A stretch of DNA of 64,000 nucleotides from Promineifilum sp019695075 (GCA_026129185.1 JAHCIO010000011.1:1-64000), one strand, 5' to 3'; positions 1 through 8,481 are shown, counted from the stretch's first letter. Translations and numbers: made by a program. Notes: a model not told the origin generated them from the sequence alone.

Positions 1-1436
1 GGATCGGAGAGAAGTTCGACCACCCGGAACCCGACATTGCCGTCCCAGCGGTGCGGGTTGCCGCCGTTCCGGCACGCGGCGCGCGTGTCCAGATCGCCGC
101 CGCCCCACGAGCCGCCGCGCAAAGCTCGCGCGCTACCCGTGGTATACCACGATCCCGTCCAGTCCCAGACGTTGCCGGCCATATCGACGCAGCCGTAAAG
201 GCTGTCCCCCTGAGGGGAGTATTGGCCGACCAGCGTTGTGCCACCGACGTTCAGGGCAAAATTGCAGCGCTCGGCCGTCGGCGGCTCGTCCCCCCACGGC
301 CAGATGCGGCCGTCCGTTCCTCGCGCCGCCTTCTCCCACTGCTCCTCCGTCGGCAGCACCAGCCCGGCCCAGTCGCAAAACGCCTTCGCGTCGTTCCAAC
401 TGACCAGGACGACGGGGTGATCGGCCTTGCCGGCCGGATAGGCGCGGCGCTTCTCATCCCAGTTGTAGGGCGTGGCCCAATCCGCCTGGACGAACGGCAC
501 GCGCTGGCCGGGGTTGGCGTCCAGGAAGCGCTTGTACTGGGCGTTGGTGACCGGCGCGCGGCCGATCCAGTACTCCGGCAGGTCAACCGTCCGCTGCGGC
601 TTCTCGTCGTCCCAGGCCATCTTGTCGGCATCCGACGAACCATACCGAAACGGCCCGGCGGGGATGCGGATGAGTTCGATGCCGGTCTTCTCGTGGATGC
701 GGCGTCTGGTTCCCTCGCCCTCCGGGAGAGGGTTAGGGAGAGGGCTTTCCAGCCGGGCCCGCAAACCCGCCAGCGCGGCGCCATACTCCCCGTCCGCGCT
801 CACCCACTGGTACGCCCGCCACAGCCCCGGATAGCGCCCCTTCTCCCGCAGCAGGGGCACAAAGACCATCTCGCCCGCCCGCTCCAACTCGATGGCCACG
901 TTGGTCTCCATCTGCACCCAGGGCGAGACCGCCGCGGCGGGGGTCAGCAACAGCACCATGACGCCGCACTCCTCCAGCCCGCGGTTGATGGCCGCCACCC
1001 ACTGCTCGCCGGGGCGGATGCTCTGCGGGGCGATCCACACCCGGTAGCCGTGCCGTTGCAGGTCGGCCGCCAGACGTTGGGCGAAAGCCGCGTCGGCCGT
1101 GGCGTGGCTGATGAAAACCTGGCGCGGGTTGCGGGCCGATGGCTGTAGCACAGGTCGTTGACCTGTCGCCGCGGGCGAATCAGGCGGCAAGCGTAGCCCC
1201 GGTCGTTGACCTGTCGCCGCGTACTGTTCCGGCCGCTGCTGGCCCAGAACCGCCCGCAGATCGTCCAGCCGCGTCCGCCGGGCCATGTATTCCACCAGTT
1301 CGCGGGCCTTGTCCTTGCGGCCGGCGCCGTCGAGGTCGTCATAGACCACATTGAGGTAGAAGCACAGGTCCTTTAGCTCGCCCAGGCTGTAGTGGTCGAG
1401 GATGAATTCGTAGAGCCTGACCCTGTCGTTGTCCAT
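1..1436 (-). CDS. EAD-TIR-FGE-sulfatase domain fusion protein, C-terminus outside window
   Basis: The reading frame is open from an ATG at 1436 through base 1, so at least 478 residues are encoded and the stop lies outside. Residues 5-66 form a small all-helical module (LYEFILDHYSLGELKDLCF, then DDLDG, then KARELVEYMARR) matching effector-associated domains of bacterial conflict proteins. Residues 106-225 are a TIR domain: it opens with QVFISHATAD and has SPWVQME with Glu177 at the position of the NADase catalytic glutamate. From about 250 the protein is an FGE-sulfatase (SUMF1) fold: IRIPAGPFRYGS, LPTEEQWEKAARG, GNVWDWTGSW, LRGGSWGGG, NVGFRVV. Known family roles suggest an EAD adaptor recruiting a TIR NADase, with the C-terminal domain possibly a sensor; that role is inference. 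The two linkers (67-105 and 229-245) are encoded by palindromic repeats. Nothing lies upstream on this strand except the divergent antirepressor-like gene, so it is probably monocistronic. Confidence 0.85.
   Translation of the reverse strand, partial: MDNDRVRLYEFILDHYSLGELKDLCFYLNVVYDDLDGAGRKDKARELVEYMARRTRLDDLRAVLGQQRPEQYAATGQRPGLRLPPDSPAATGQRPVLQPSARNPRQVFISHATADAAFAQRLAADLQRHGYRVWIAPQSIRPGEQWVAAINRGLEECGVMVLLLTPAAAVSPWVQMETNVAIELERAGEMVFVPLLREKGRYPGLWRAYQWVSADGEYGAALAGLRARLESPLPNPLPEGEGTRRRIHEKTGIELIRIPAGPFRYGSSDADKMAWDDEKPQRTVDLPEYWIGRAPVTNAQYKRFLDANPGQRVPFVQADWATPYNWDEKRRAYPAGKADHPVVLVSWNDAKAFCDWAGLVLPTEEQWEKAARGTDGRIWPWGDEPPTAERCNFALNVGGTTLVGQYSPQGDSLYGCVDMAGNVWDWTGSWYTTGSARALRGGSWGGGDLDTRAACRNGGNPHRWDGNVGFRVVELLSD
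712..744. repeat. Palindromic C/T-rich repeat encoding the TIR-FGE linker
   Basis: On the coding strand this reads CCCTCTCCCTAACCCTCTCC followed by GGAGGGCGAGGG. It is a hairpin-forming pyrimidine/purine block that is translated in frame as SPLPNPLPEGEG, between the TIR and FGE domains. Confidence 0.7.
1150..1220. repeat. Two copies of a GGTC-GTT-GACC palindromic repeat inside the EAD-TIR linker
   Basis: The word GGTCGTTGACCTGTCGCCGC occurs twice, about 48 bp apart and in frame, so the protein linker carries ATGQRP twice. Each copy can form a GGTC/GACC hairpin (the first extends to ACAGGTC/GACCTGT). A related ACGGGTC/GACCCGT palindrome sits in the spacer near 59.2 kb. Confidence 0.8.
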
Positions 1437-1572
1437 TTTGGGCTTGCTATCGCCAACCGGATACGCTCTCCATTCTACCCCGTCGCCCTCTGTTTGCGAA
1501 TTCGGGACGACATGTCATAATTGTTGCAATGGCGCAACAGGATGGCAGCGCTGTCGCCGGGAAGAGGAAGAA

Positions 1573-2361
1573 ATGAGTCTTGTGGTGATTGAACAACGCG
1601 AAGTTGAGTTCTACGGCGACGAACTGATTGCCGTCCGCGCCAGCGATGGCCACATCTACGTCTCGGTCCGTCACCTGTGTGACGCGCTGGGGCTTGACCG
1701 GACGGCCCAGGTACGCCGCATCCGGCGACAGGAGATTTTGAACGACGCCTATCAAGGGGGTGCCATTTTAACACCCCCTTCTAGAGCAGGGGTCGGCGGC
1801 GGCCGGCAGCAGCTCGGCCTCATCCGCGTCGATGTCGTGCCTCTGTTCCTGACCGGCGTCAGCATCAACAGTGTCCGCGAGGAGATACGTCCCAAGCTGG
1901 CCCGCTTCCAGCGCGAGGCAGCCAAGGTTTTATGGGCAGCGTTCCAACAAGGACAATTGACAGCCGACGTCGACTTCGACGCCCTGCTGGTCCAGGACAC
2001 GCCGGAGGCCCAGGCTTACAAGATGGCTCAAGCCGTGCTGCAACTGGCCCGCAACCAGTTGCTCATGCGCGCCCAACTGGCCGACCACGAGCAGCGGCTG
2101 GAGGCCATCGAATCGCAACTGGGCGACACCGGCCGCAACGTCACCCCCGACCAGGCCAGCCAGATCAGCCAGGCGGTCAAGGCCGTCGCCCTGGCGCTGG
2201 GCAAGAAGACCGGCCGGAATGAGTTCGGCGCGGTCTATGGCGAGCTATACCGCAAGTTCGGCATCACCGGCTACAAGATGCTGCCCGCCCGCCGCTTCGA
2301 CGAGGCGATGAAGTTCCTGACCGACTGGCACGAGACCCTGGGCGGGCCGCTGCCGTTCTGA
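1573..2361 (+). CDS. Phage antirepressor N-terminal (P22_AR_N-like) domain protein
   Basis: A 262-residue protein. The ATG at 1573 is chosen because a purine-rich GAAGAGGAAG ribosome site precedes it and the family homology begins there; the frame extends further upstream without recognisable similarity. Residues 10-115 match the P22_AR_N/antirepressor fold: GDELIAVRASDGHIYVSVRH, CDALGLD, VRRIRRQEIL, then VPLFLTGVSINSVREEIRPKL. The C-terminus (ALGKKTGRNEFGAVYGELYRKFGITGYKML) resembles an ORF6C-type DNA-binding domain, with a coiled-coil-like stretch between. Such proteins are common in prophages but also occur as stand-alone chromosomal regulators. No phage structural genes are visible nearby. 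Its target is unknown. Confidence 0.8.
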   Translation: MSLVVIEQREVEFYGDELIAVRASDGHIYVSVRHLCDALGLDRTAQVRRIRRQEILNDAYQGGAILTPPSRAGVGGGRQQLGLIRVDVVPLFLTGVSINSVREEIRPKLARFQREAAKVLWAAFQQGQLTADVDFDALLVQDTPEAQAYKMAQAVLQLARNQLLMRAQLADHEQRLEAIESQLGDTGRNVTPDQASQISQAVKAVALALGKKTGRNEFGAVYGELYRKFGITGYKMLPARRFDEAMKFLTDWHETLGGPLPF

Positions 2362-2480
2362 ATCAGGAATTAGGAATCAAGAGAAGAACATGTTACATTG
2401 GATTCAGTCAACCGGCTCAAGCGCTAACCAGCACACACCAACGTCCGTCTCTGAATTCCTAATTCGTAATTTCTAATTAT
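2361..2480. repeat. Inverted pair of AATTAGG-type heptamer arrays in the spacer
   Basis: The spacer starts with AATCAGGAATTAGGAATCAA and ends with the complementary-type TGAATTCCTAATTCGTAATT, leaving about 70 bp of unique sequence between. The arms could pair in RNA. The second arm ends two bases before the ParA start codon, and no strong Shine-Dalgarno sequence is visible for that gene. Confidence 0.6.
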
Positions 2481-2481
2481 T

Positions 2482-3267
2482 ATGTCAAGGATTATCGCAG
2501 TGGCGATGCAGAAGGGCGGGGTCGGCAAGACGACGACGACCGTCAACCTGGCCGCGGCGCTGGCGGAGATGGGCCGGCGTGTGCTGGCCGTCGACCTCGA
2601 CCCGCAGGGCAACCTGACCCAGCACGCCGGCCTCGACCCCGACACGATCACGCCGACGCTCTACGACGCCCTGAAGGCCGAGGTGGACGGCGGCACGGGC
2701 GACGTGCGCGCCGCCATCGTCGCCACGCGCGAGGGCTTCGACTTGCTGCCCAGCCAGCCGGAACTGAGCCTCGTCGAGGTCGCCCTCATCAATACCCTCA
2801 GCCGCGAGCGCATCCTGGCCGGGCTGCTGGACAGCGTCGCCGCCAACTACGACTTCATCCTCATCGACTGCAACCCGTCGCTGGGGCTGCTGGTCATCAA
2901 TGCCCTGACCGCGGCCGACAGCGTCCTCATCCCCATCCAGACCGAATACCTGGCCGCCCGCGGCGCGCTGATGATCCTCTCCACCATCGAGACCATCCGC
3001 CGCAAGCGCCTCAACCCGCGGCTGACCATCGAGGGCATCCTGCTGACGATGGCCGACACCCGCGCCTCGCTGACCCGCGACATCCAGCAGGCCGTCGAGC
3101 AGCAATACGGCGGCGGCATCCGCATCTTCAGCACCGTTATTCGCCGCTCCGTCCGCTTTGCCGAAAGCGCCGCCGCCGGCCGCAGCCTGATCGCCTATGA
3201 CCCGCGCAGCGCCGGGGCGAATGCATATCGGGCGGTGGCGAAGGAATTCCTAATTCCTAATTCCTAA
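2482..3267 (+). CDS. parA: ParA-family partition ATPase
   Basis: A 261-residue MinD/ParA ATPase. The deviant Walker A motif KGGVGKTTTT is at residues 11-20, the A' motif VDLDPQGN at about 38-44, and the Walker B-type motif LIDCNPSLG near 130. There is no N-terminal HTH extension, so this is the short, chromosome-type (Soj) form. It partners ParB to segregate the replicon by ATP-dependent, non-specific DNA binding. ParB follows six bases after the stop, giving a parAB operon. The last residues (EFLIPNS) and the stop codon are read from a run of AATTCCT heptamers, so the C-terminus has been rewritten by an intergenic repeat. Confidence 0.93.
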   Translation: MSRIIAVAMQKGGVGKTTTTVNLAAALAEMGRRVLAVDLDPQGNLTQHAGLDPDTITPTLYDALKAEVDGGTGDVRAAIVATREGFDLLPSQPELSLVEVALINTLSRERILAGLLDSVAANYDFILIDCNPSLGLLVINALTAADSVLIPIQTEYLAARGALMILSTIETIRRKRLNPRLTIEGILLTMADTRASLTRDIQQAVEQQYGGGIRIFSTVIRRSVRFAESAAAGRSLIAYDPRSAGANAYRAVAKEFLIPNS

Positions 3268-3270
3268 TTA
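3243..3270. repeat. AATTCCT heptamer array spanning the parA stop codon
   Basis: Three to four head-to-tail copies of a 7-bp word (AATTCCT, last copy AATTACT) cover the final seven codons of parA and the parA-parB junction. Confidence 0.85.
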
Positions 3271-3273
3271 CTT

Positions 3274-4368
3274 ATGGCCAAGAAGCGCACCCCAATCAAC
3301 CTCTCCCAGCCCATCCAGCCGCGCGGCGGCGACCTGGAGCGCCTCTTCGCCACCAGCGGCGACGTGGAGCAGGCCGCCGGGCTGCAACTCATCGCCCTCC
3401 GCCTCGACGCCATTGACCCCGACCCCGACCAGCCGCGCAGCACCTTCAACGAGGACGCCCTGCGCGAACTGGCCGACAGCATCCGCCAGGACGGCGTCAT
3501 CCAGCCCATCGAGGTGACCCAGTCCACGACCGGCCGCTACCTCATCGTCCACGGCGAGCGGCGCTGGCGCGCGGCGCAACTGGCCGGGCTGGAGACCATC
3601 CCCGCCGTCGTCCGCCGCCGCGACTACGACGAGGTCACCCGCTTCGTCCGCCAGGTCGTCGAGAATATCCAGCGCGAAGACCTGAACGACGTCGACCGGG
3701 CGGCGGCGCTGCTGCGGCTGCGCAAGCTGATGCAGGAGGAGGTCGATGCCGCCCGGCGCGAACGCGGCGCGGACGCGCCCAAGGACGAGCCGTGGGCGGG
3801 CAAGGTCACCTGGTCGAAGGTCGGCGGCCGCCTGGGCTACTCCCGCCAGCGCATCCACCAGCTCATCCAACTCCTCGACTTGCCGGAGGAGATTCGCGAC
3901 GCCGTGCGCGACGGCACGCTGAGCGAGCGCGACACGCGCGTCTACCAGGGCCTCAGCCCCGTCCAGCAGCGCGCCCTCCACCGCGCCCGCCTGGCCCGCA
4001 GCCTGGACGCCAACGAGATCCGCGCCGTCGCCCGGCTGCTGCGCGAAGCGCCGGACATGACCGTGGCCACGGCCACGCGCCTGCTGCACCAGCAGAAGGA
4101 CGCCCCCACCCCACCCGGCAGCGCCGCCCCGGCCCCGCTGTTCCCCCACTCCCCGGCCGATCCCGACGCGACCTTCGGCGGCGACCCGGTGCTGCCCACT
4201 CGCGTCGGCCGCCCGACGAGCATCGAGCGCCTCGACTGGGTGCGCGGCCATCTGGCCCGCATCGAGCGGCAGGGGCTGACGGCCGCCGAGCGGCGCGAAC
4301 TGCTGCGCCTGCTGCGCCTCATCCGCGACGACGTGGCCTCGCTCATGGCTGCGCTGGAAGAGGGTTAG
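3274..4368 (+). CDS. parB: ParB/Spo0J-family partition protein
   Basis: A 364-residue protein with the ParB N-terminal CTPase/nuclease-like fold from about residue 38. It has DPDQPRSTF, the VIQPIEV strand and the C-motif GERRWRA at 94-100, followed by TRFVRQVVENIQREDLNDVDRA. A helix-turn-helix lies near 165-210 (WSKVGGRLGYSRQRIHQLIQLL), and a Pro/Ala-rich linker leads to a C-terminal dimerisation helix region. It loads at parS sites and spreads in a CTP-dependent manner. No parS palindrome was recognised by eye in this window. An insertion of about 20 residues (QEEVDAARRERGADAPKDEP) before the HTH is unusual for short ParBs. Confidence 0.92.
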   Translation: MAKKRTPINLSQPIQPRGGDLERLFATSGDVEQAAGLQLIALRLDAIDPDPDQPRSTFNEDALRELADSIRQDGVIQPIEVTQSTTGRYLIVHGERRWRAAQLAGLETIPAVVRRRDYDEVTRFVRQVVENIQREDLNDVDRAAALLRLRKLMQEEVDAARRERGADAPKDEPWAGKVTWSKVGGRLGYSRQRIHQLIQLLDLPEEIRDAVRDGTLSERDTRVYQGLSPVQQRALHRARLARSLDANEIRAVARLLREAPDMTVATATRLLHQQKDAPTPPGSAAPAPLFPHSPADPDATFGGDPVLPTRVGRPTSIERLDWVRGHLARIERQGLTAAERRELLRLLRLIRDDVASLMAALEEG

Positions 4369-4382
4369 ACCCCCGCCGGGCG

Positions 4383-6758
4383 CTACGGCCGCAGGATGAG
4401 CGGCGCGACGGCGCGATAGCCCGCCGGCACGCTGCCCGCCGGGGCCTCGACCGCGCCGATGTCGCACTCGTTGGCCGAAGCCACGCCGTTGCCATTGACG
4501 TTGCGCGGCTGGCCGCGCTGATCGACGCCATTGATCGGCGCGGCGGCGCAGGCGGCCGAGGGCGCGCGGTCGATGGCCGGGCTGAAGGGCGGCAGCGCGT
4601 GGGTCTGCGTCGGCCCGCCGTTGTTCGCCAGCGGCGAGAGCACCGCGGCCAGCCCCGCCCCCGGCACAACGTCGCCCACCCCCGGCGATAGGCCGCTCAA
4701 CCCCGCGTCGCCGCCAAAGCCAAACAGGTTTTGCGTATTGGCGACGACCGTGCCGCCCGCCCGGCGCGCCTCGCGGCCGTTGGGGGCGCTGTTGCCGGCC
4801 AGCAGCGTCCGTTGCAGTGTCAGCGTGCCGCTGTAGTTGAACGCTCCGCCGCCATTGACCAGCGCCGAGTTGCCGCTGACCGTGGCGTTGCTGAGCGTGA
4901 CCTGGCCGGCGTTGAAGATGCCGCCGCCGGCGACGTTGGCCGCGTTGCCGCTGATGGTGCTGTTGACCAGCGTGATCGTCCCGTTGAGCGCCGCGCGCAG
5001 GCCGCCGCCGTCGCCGGCGCGGTTGCCGCTGATCGTCGCGCGCAGGACGGCGATCTGGCCCCCGGCGGCGAACAACCCGCCCCCGCCGACGGCTTCGTTG
5101 CCGCTAATCGTCGCCGCGGTGATAGTCAGCTGGCCCGCGGTCGTGTGCGCGCCGCCGCCGTTGCCGGTGGCCCGGTTGTTGGTCAGCCGCCCGCCATTGA
5201 CCGTCACCGTCCCGCCGGCGCCGCACAGGCCGCCGCCATCGCGGGCGCGATTGGCAGTGAAGACGACGTCGGTCAGCGTCGCCCCGGCGCTGGCCATGAC
5301 GCCGCCGCCATCGCCGCCGGCCACGTTGCCCTCGAAGGTCGTCCCGCTGATGGTCAGCGGTCCGTCCGTGGCCACGCCCGCGCCGTCACTAGTGCTGGTG
5401 TTGCCGGTGAAGGCGCCGCCCTGAATCGACAGCGTGCCCGTCAGCGCCGCCGCGCCGCCGCCGCTGGCGGCTTCGTTCTCGCGCAAGGTGACGTTGCTGA
5501 GCGTGACGCTGCCCGTGTTGGTGAAGATGCCGCCGCCGGCCTCGCCGGCCGTGTTCCCGGCCAGCAGCACGCCGGTCAGCGCCGCCGTACCGGACGGGGT
5601 CAGCAGCCCGCCGCCCGCGCCCGTGGCCACGTTGCCGCTGATCTCGCCGCCGGTGACCGTCATCGGGCCGGCGAGCACGGCCAGCCCCGCGCCCTCGCCG
5701 GCGTGGTTGTTGGTCACGTGGCTGCCGGTCAGCGTCGTCGCCGTCATCTCCAGCAGGTAGAGGCCGCCGCCCCGGGCGTCGGCCGCGGCCGTGTTGGCAT
5801 TGATGGTGCTGTTGAGCAGCGACAACTCGCCGTCAGTCGCGGCGATGCCGCCGCCGATCTCGGCCGCGTTCGTGCTCACCGTCGTCCCGGTCAAGGCCAG
5901 GTGGCCGGCCTGGGCGTAGATGCCGCCGCCCTGGCCCGCGCCGGCGTCGTTGCCGGTCAGGGTGCTGGTTTCCAGGGTCAGCGCGGCGTCAAAGGCATAG
6001 ATGGCCCCGCCCCTGGCGCTGTCGTTGTCGCGCAGCGTCGTGGCGCTGAGCGTCACGACGCCGCCGCTGACCGCCAGCGCACCGCCTTTCGCCGCCTGGT
6101 TGCCGCTGAGCGTGCAGTTGGTCAGAGCCAGGGTGCTGTCGGTGGCGTAGATCGCGCCGCCGTAATAGTCGCCGGCGTTGCCGTTTTGCAGCGTCAGGCG
6201 ATCCAGGGTCAGGTCGGCCTCGGAGGCGGCCAGAAAGCGTAACTCGTCGCTGCCGGAGCGTTGCAGCGTCGAACCGTTGCCGCTGATAGTGATGGCGGAG
6301 GTGATCAGCGGCAGGGCCGTGTAGCCGTAGTCGTAGCTGGTGTAGTCCGACAGGGTGAACGCGCCGTTGGCCGGCAGGGCGATGGTGTCGGCCCCGGTGG
6401 GGTCGCCGGCGGCGCAATCGTCGTGGCCCGGTTTGTCGCCAAGGCCGTCGGTGGTGTCGTTGGCGTTGTTGACGGCCTCGACGAGGCTGCACAGACCGTT
6501 GTCCTCCAGATCGACTTCGCCGTTGGCCACGGTGATGACGGCCGCGGGCGCGGCGACGACGGAGGCGAGGCGCGGCGCGCCGCTGAGGGCCAGCAGTAGC
6601 GCCGCCGCGGCCAGCGACAGCCGCGCGCGCCGCAGTTGCCGCCGCAGGCCGCGCCGCAGGCCGCGCAACTGGGCGTAGCCGGCCGCCCAGCGCCGCGCCA
6701 ACTGCGGATCGCGGGCCAGGCGGGCGGCCAGAGCAGGTGAGAAGGGTGATCGGTGCAT
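4383..6758 (-). CDS. Secreted CSLREAI-type right-handed beta-helix protein
   Basis: A 791-residue protein. The ATG at 6758 follows AAGGAGAA at good spacing; the longer frame upstream has no ribosome site. A basic, Arg-rich N-terminus leads to a hydrophobic segment (residues ~45-70), probably an unusually long signal peptide. LCSLVEAVNNAN at about 85-97 is the CSLREAI signature found at the start of bacterial beta-helix surface proteins. From ~150 to ~700 the protein consists of some two dozen turns of about 22 residues carrying GGG(I/L)-type and SGN/TGN motifs (GGAIYA, GGGIFTNTG, GGGLLTPSG), typical of polymorphic outer-membrane-protein-like solenoids. NTQNLFG and NGGPTQTHALP near the end are conserved in this family. 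It ends in VAPLILRP, a short C-terminal motif seen in other exported proteins of this window. Likely an adhesin or surface-layer component; no enzyme motif is visible. Confidence 0.85.
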   Translation of the reverse strand: MHRSPFSPALAARLARDPQLARRWAAGYAQLRGLRRGLRRQLRRARLSLAAAALLLALSGAPRLASVVAAPAAVITVANGEVDLEDNGLCSLVEAVNNANDTTDGLGDKPGHDDCAAGDPTGADTIALPANGAFTLSDYTSYDYGYTALPLITSAITISGNGSTLQRSGSDELRFLAASEADLTLDRLTLQNGNAGDYYGGAIYATDSTLALTNCTLSGNQAAKGGALAVSGGVVTLSATTLRDNDSARGGAIYAFDAALTLETSTLTGNDAGAGQGGGIYAQAGHLALTGTTVSTNAAEIGGGIAATDGELSLLNSTINANTAAADARGGGLYLLEMTATTLTGSHVTNNHAGEGAGLAVLAGPMTVTGGEISGNVATGAGGGLLTPSGTAALTGVLLAGNTAGEAGGGIFTNTGSVTLSNVTLRENEAASGGGAAALTGTLSIQGGAFTGNTSTSDGAGVATDGPLTISGTTFEGNVAGGDGGGVMASAGATLTDVVFTANRARDGGGLCGAGGTVTVNGGRLTNNRATGNGGGAHTTAGQLTITAATISGNEAVGGGGLFAAGGQIAVLRATISGNRAGDGGGLRAALNGTITLVNSTISGNAANVAGGGIFNAGQVTLSNATVSGNSALVNGGGAFNYSGTLTLQRTLLAGNSAPNGREARRAGGTVVANTQNLFGFGGDAGLSGLSPGVGDVVPGAGLAAVLSPLANNGGPTQTHALPPFSPAIDRAPSAACAAAPINGVDQRGQPRNVNGNGVASANECDIGAVEAPAGSVPAGYRAVAPLILRP

Positions 6759-6833
6759 GACGATTCTCCTTGCGGGCGCGCGCCGCGCCCATGTCGTGGC
6801 TCTATCAGTCGCTCTGTCAGTGGCTCTGTCAAC

Positions 6834-6839
6834 AGTATA
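6834..6839 (-). promoter_or_regulatory. TATACT -10-like box for the beta-helix gene
   Basis: On the minus strand TATACT lies about 75 bp before the start codon. The predicted leader contains three imperfect copies of a 12-bp word (TGACAGAGCCAC). The box is divergent from the kinase promoter, 57 bp away. Confidence 0.45.
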
Positions 6840-6890
6840 CACCAGCGGCGCGAGGGCAATCAATCGGCGTGAATCTGCGTGCAATTCCGC

Positions 6891-6896
6891 TATAAT
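6891..6896 (+). promoter_or_regulatory. TATAAT -10 box for the PAS histidine kinase
   Basis: A perfect TATAAT follows GC, as at several other promoters here. It lies 35 bp before the chosen ATG. An ATG at 6898 directly after it is too close to the expected transcription start to be preferred. No clear -35 box. Confidence 0.55.
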
Positions 6897-6930
6897 AATG
6901 GTGGACACCGTAGCGAACAGGACGCACCCG

Positions 6931-8481
6931 ATGAGCGATCCGCAGCAGGGTTCTCGGCCGGCCGACGAGAACGGGGGTCAAAACGACATCCCAACGCTTC
7001 TACGCCTGGCCATCAAGGCGGCCGGCCTGGGCTATGCCCATACGGACAACCTCCGCGGCCCCGCGATGGCCATCGACAGCACGATGGCCGAGATGGCCGG
7101 TCTGCCGCCGGACGCAACCACGCTCTCGCCCTATGCCTGGCTCGACCTCATCCACCCCGACGACCGCGCCGGCGTGCTGGCACTGACCGAGCGGCTGCGG
7201 CCGGACGGCGGCGCGTTCACGGCCACCTTCCGCCTCGTCCGGCCAGACGGCACGACGCGCCGCGTGGTCGCGTCTGGCGCGGCGACCTTTAACCCTGACG
7301 GTCGCGTGCCCTTCGCCAGCCTGATGCAGGATATCACCGACCGCGCCGGCGACGAGACGCCGCCGCTGGTAGAACTGGAGACGCGCATCCGCGAGCGCAC
7401 GGCCCAACTGGAAGCGGCCAACGTCTCCCTGGTCGCCGCCCGCGATCGCTTTCGCACCCTCTTTCATAATAATCCCATTCCCAGCGTCATCTACAACCCG
7501 GCCGAAGACTGCGTCGTGGACGCCAACGCCGCCTTCCTGCGCTTCTTCGGCCTGCCGGCCGGGCGCGTCGTCGGCCGGGCGGGCGCTGACCTGGATATCC
7601 TCCTGGACGAAGCCAGCCGCCAGAGCATCGTCGCCGCCATGCCGCCCGACGCCGCTCTGCAAAATGTCGAACTGCCCTTGCCGGGCGCGGGCGGCGAGCC
7701 GCGTATTGTTCTCGTGTCGCTGGAACGTCTGGAACTGTCGGGCCAGCCGTGTGTGCTGGCCGGCCTGGTGGACATCACCGCCCTGAAGCAGACCGAGGCC
7801 CAGGTGCGCCGGATGGCCTCGCAGCTCTCGTTGGCCGAGCAGGCCGAGCGGCGGCGCATCGCCGCCATCCTCCACGACGACTTGCAGCAGCGCCTCTATG
7901 CCCTGCAAGTCCACCTGGCCACGACCGTGGCCCGGGCTGTGCGCGGCGAATACAGCGCCGCCGCCGCCGAAGCCGAACGGACGCGCGTGCTGTTGGACGA
8001 AGCGCTGGAAGTGACGCGCAACCTCTCGGTCGATATCAGCCCGCCCATCCTGCCAGGGGAGAGCCTTTACCATGCCTTGCTCTGGCTTAGCTCGCGTTTG
8101 CTGGAGCAGTTTGGGCTGCACGTCAACGTACAGATGCTAACCTCCTGGCGGTTGCTGCCGACGGGCCTGCGCGTGGCCCTCTTCCAGATCGTCCGCGAGT
8201 TGCTCTTCAACGTCGTCAAGCACGCCGGCGCCGACGCGGCCACGGTTATGCTGGCCCAGGACGATACCCGCGTGACGCTCGTCGTCGCCGACACAGGCGT
8301 CGGCTTTGACCCGACGGCGGCGAAAAGCCTGGGCGGCCTCTACCAGACGCGCCGGCGCATCGAGCTATTCGGCGGACGGATGGACGTCGCCTCGCGCCCC
8401 AACGGGGGCACAACCGTCACGCTCATCATACCAGTCAACATCGAGGAATCGAGCGAATATGATCAACGTCTTTCTAGTTGA
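6931..8481 (+). CDS. PAS-domain histidine kinase, NarL/DesK-type (HisKA_3)
   Basis: A soluble 516-residue kinase without membrane segments. PAS 1 covers residues ~20-135 (ends in the PAC motif FASLMQDITDRA). A short coiled coil follows (ELETRIRERTAQLEAANVSL), then PAS 2 at ~170-285 (LFHNNPIPSVIYN...). The HisKA_3 dimerisation helix contains AEQAERRRIAAILHDDLQQR, with His315 the phosphorylated residue. The HATPase domain shows the N box (ELLFNVVKHAGADAA) and G1 (VADTGVGFDP). The start at 6931 is preferred because TATAAT lies just upstream of the alternative ATG. The downstream response regulator overlaps by 23 bp, so the two are co-translated. The stimulus is unknown; tandem PAS domains suggest a cytoplasmic small-molecule or redox signal. 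Confidence 0.88.
   Translation: MSDPQQGSRPADENGGQNDIPTLLRLAIKAAGLGYAHTDNLRGPAMAIDSTMAEMAGLPPDATTLSPYAWLDLIHPDDRAGVLALTERLRPDGGAFTATFRLVRPDGTTRRVVASGAATFNPDGRVPFASLMQDITDRAGDETPPLVELETRIRERTAQLEAANVSLVAARDRFRTLFHNNPIPSVIYNPAEDCVVDANAAFLRFFGLPAGRVVGRAGADLDILLDEASRQSIVAAMPPDAALQNVELPLPGAGGEPRIVLVSLERLELSGQPCVLAGLVDITALKQTEAQVRRMASQLSLAEQAERRRIAAILHDDLQQRLYALQVHLATTVARAVRGEYSAAAAEAERTRVLLDEALEVTRNLSVDISPPILPGESLYHALLWLSSRLLEQFGLHVNVQMLTSWRLLPTGLRVALFQIVRELLFNVVKHAGADAATVMLAQDDTRVTLVVADTGVGFDPTAAKSLGGLYQTRRRIELFGGRMDVASRPNGGTTVTLIIPVNIEESSEYDQRLSS

Noticed and set aside
1429..2361. Start at 1429 for the antirepressor-like gene
   Set aside because: The extra 48 residues show no family similarity; a purine-rich ribosome site directly precedes the ATG at 1573.
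2361..2480. Searched for a parS site near parAB
   Set aside because: No convincing 16-bp parS palindrome was seen here; only heptamer repeats.
4731..6242. 503-codon plus-strand frame opposite the beta-helix gene
   Set aside because: Repetitive Arg/Gly/Ala frame created by the regular codon pattern of the beta-helix turns.
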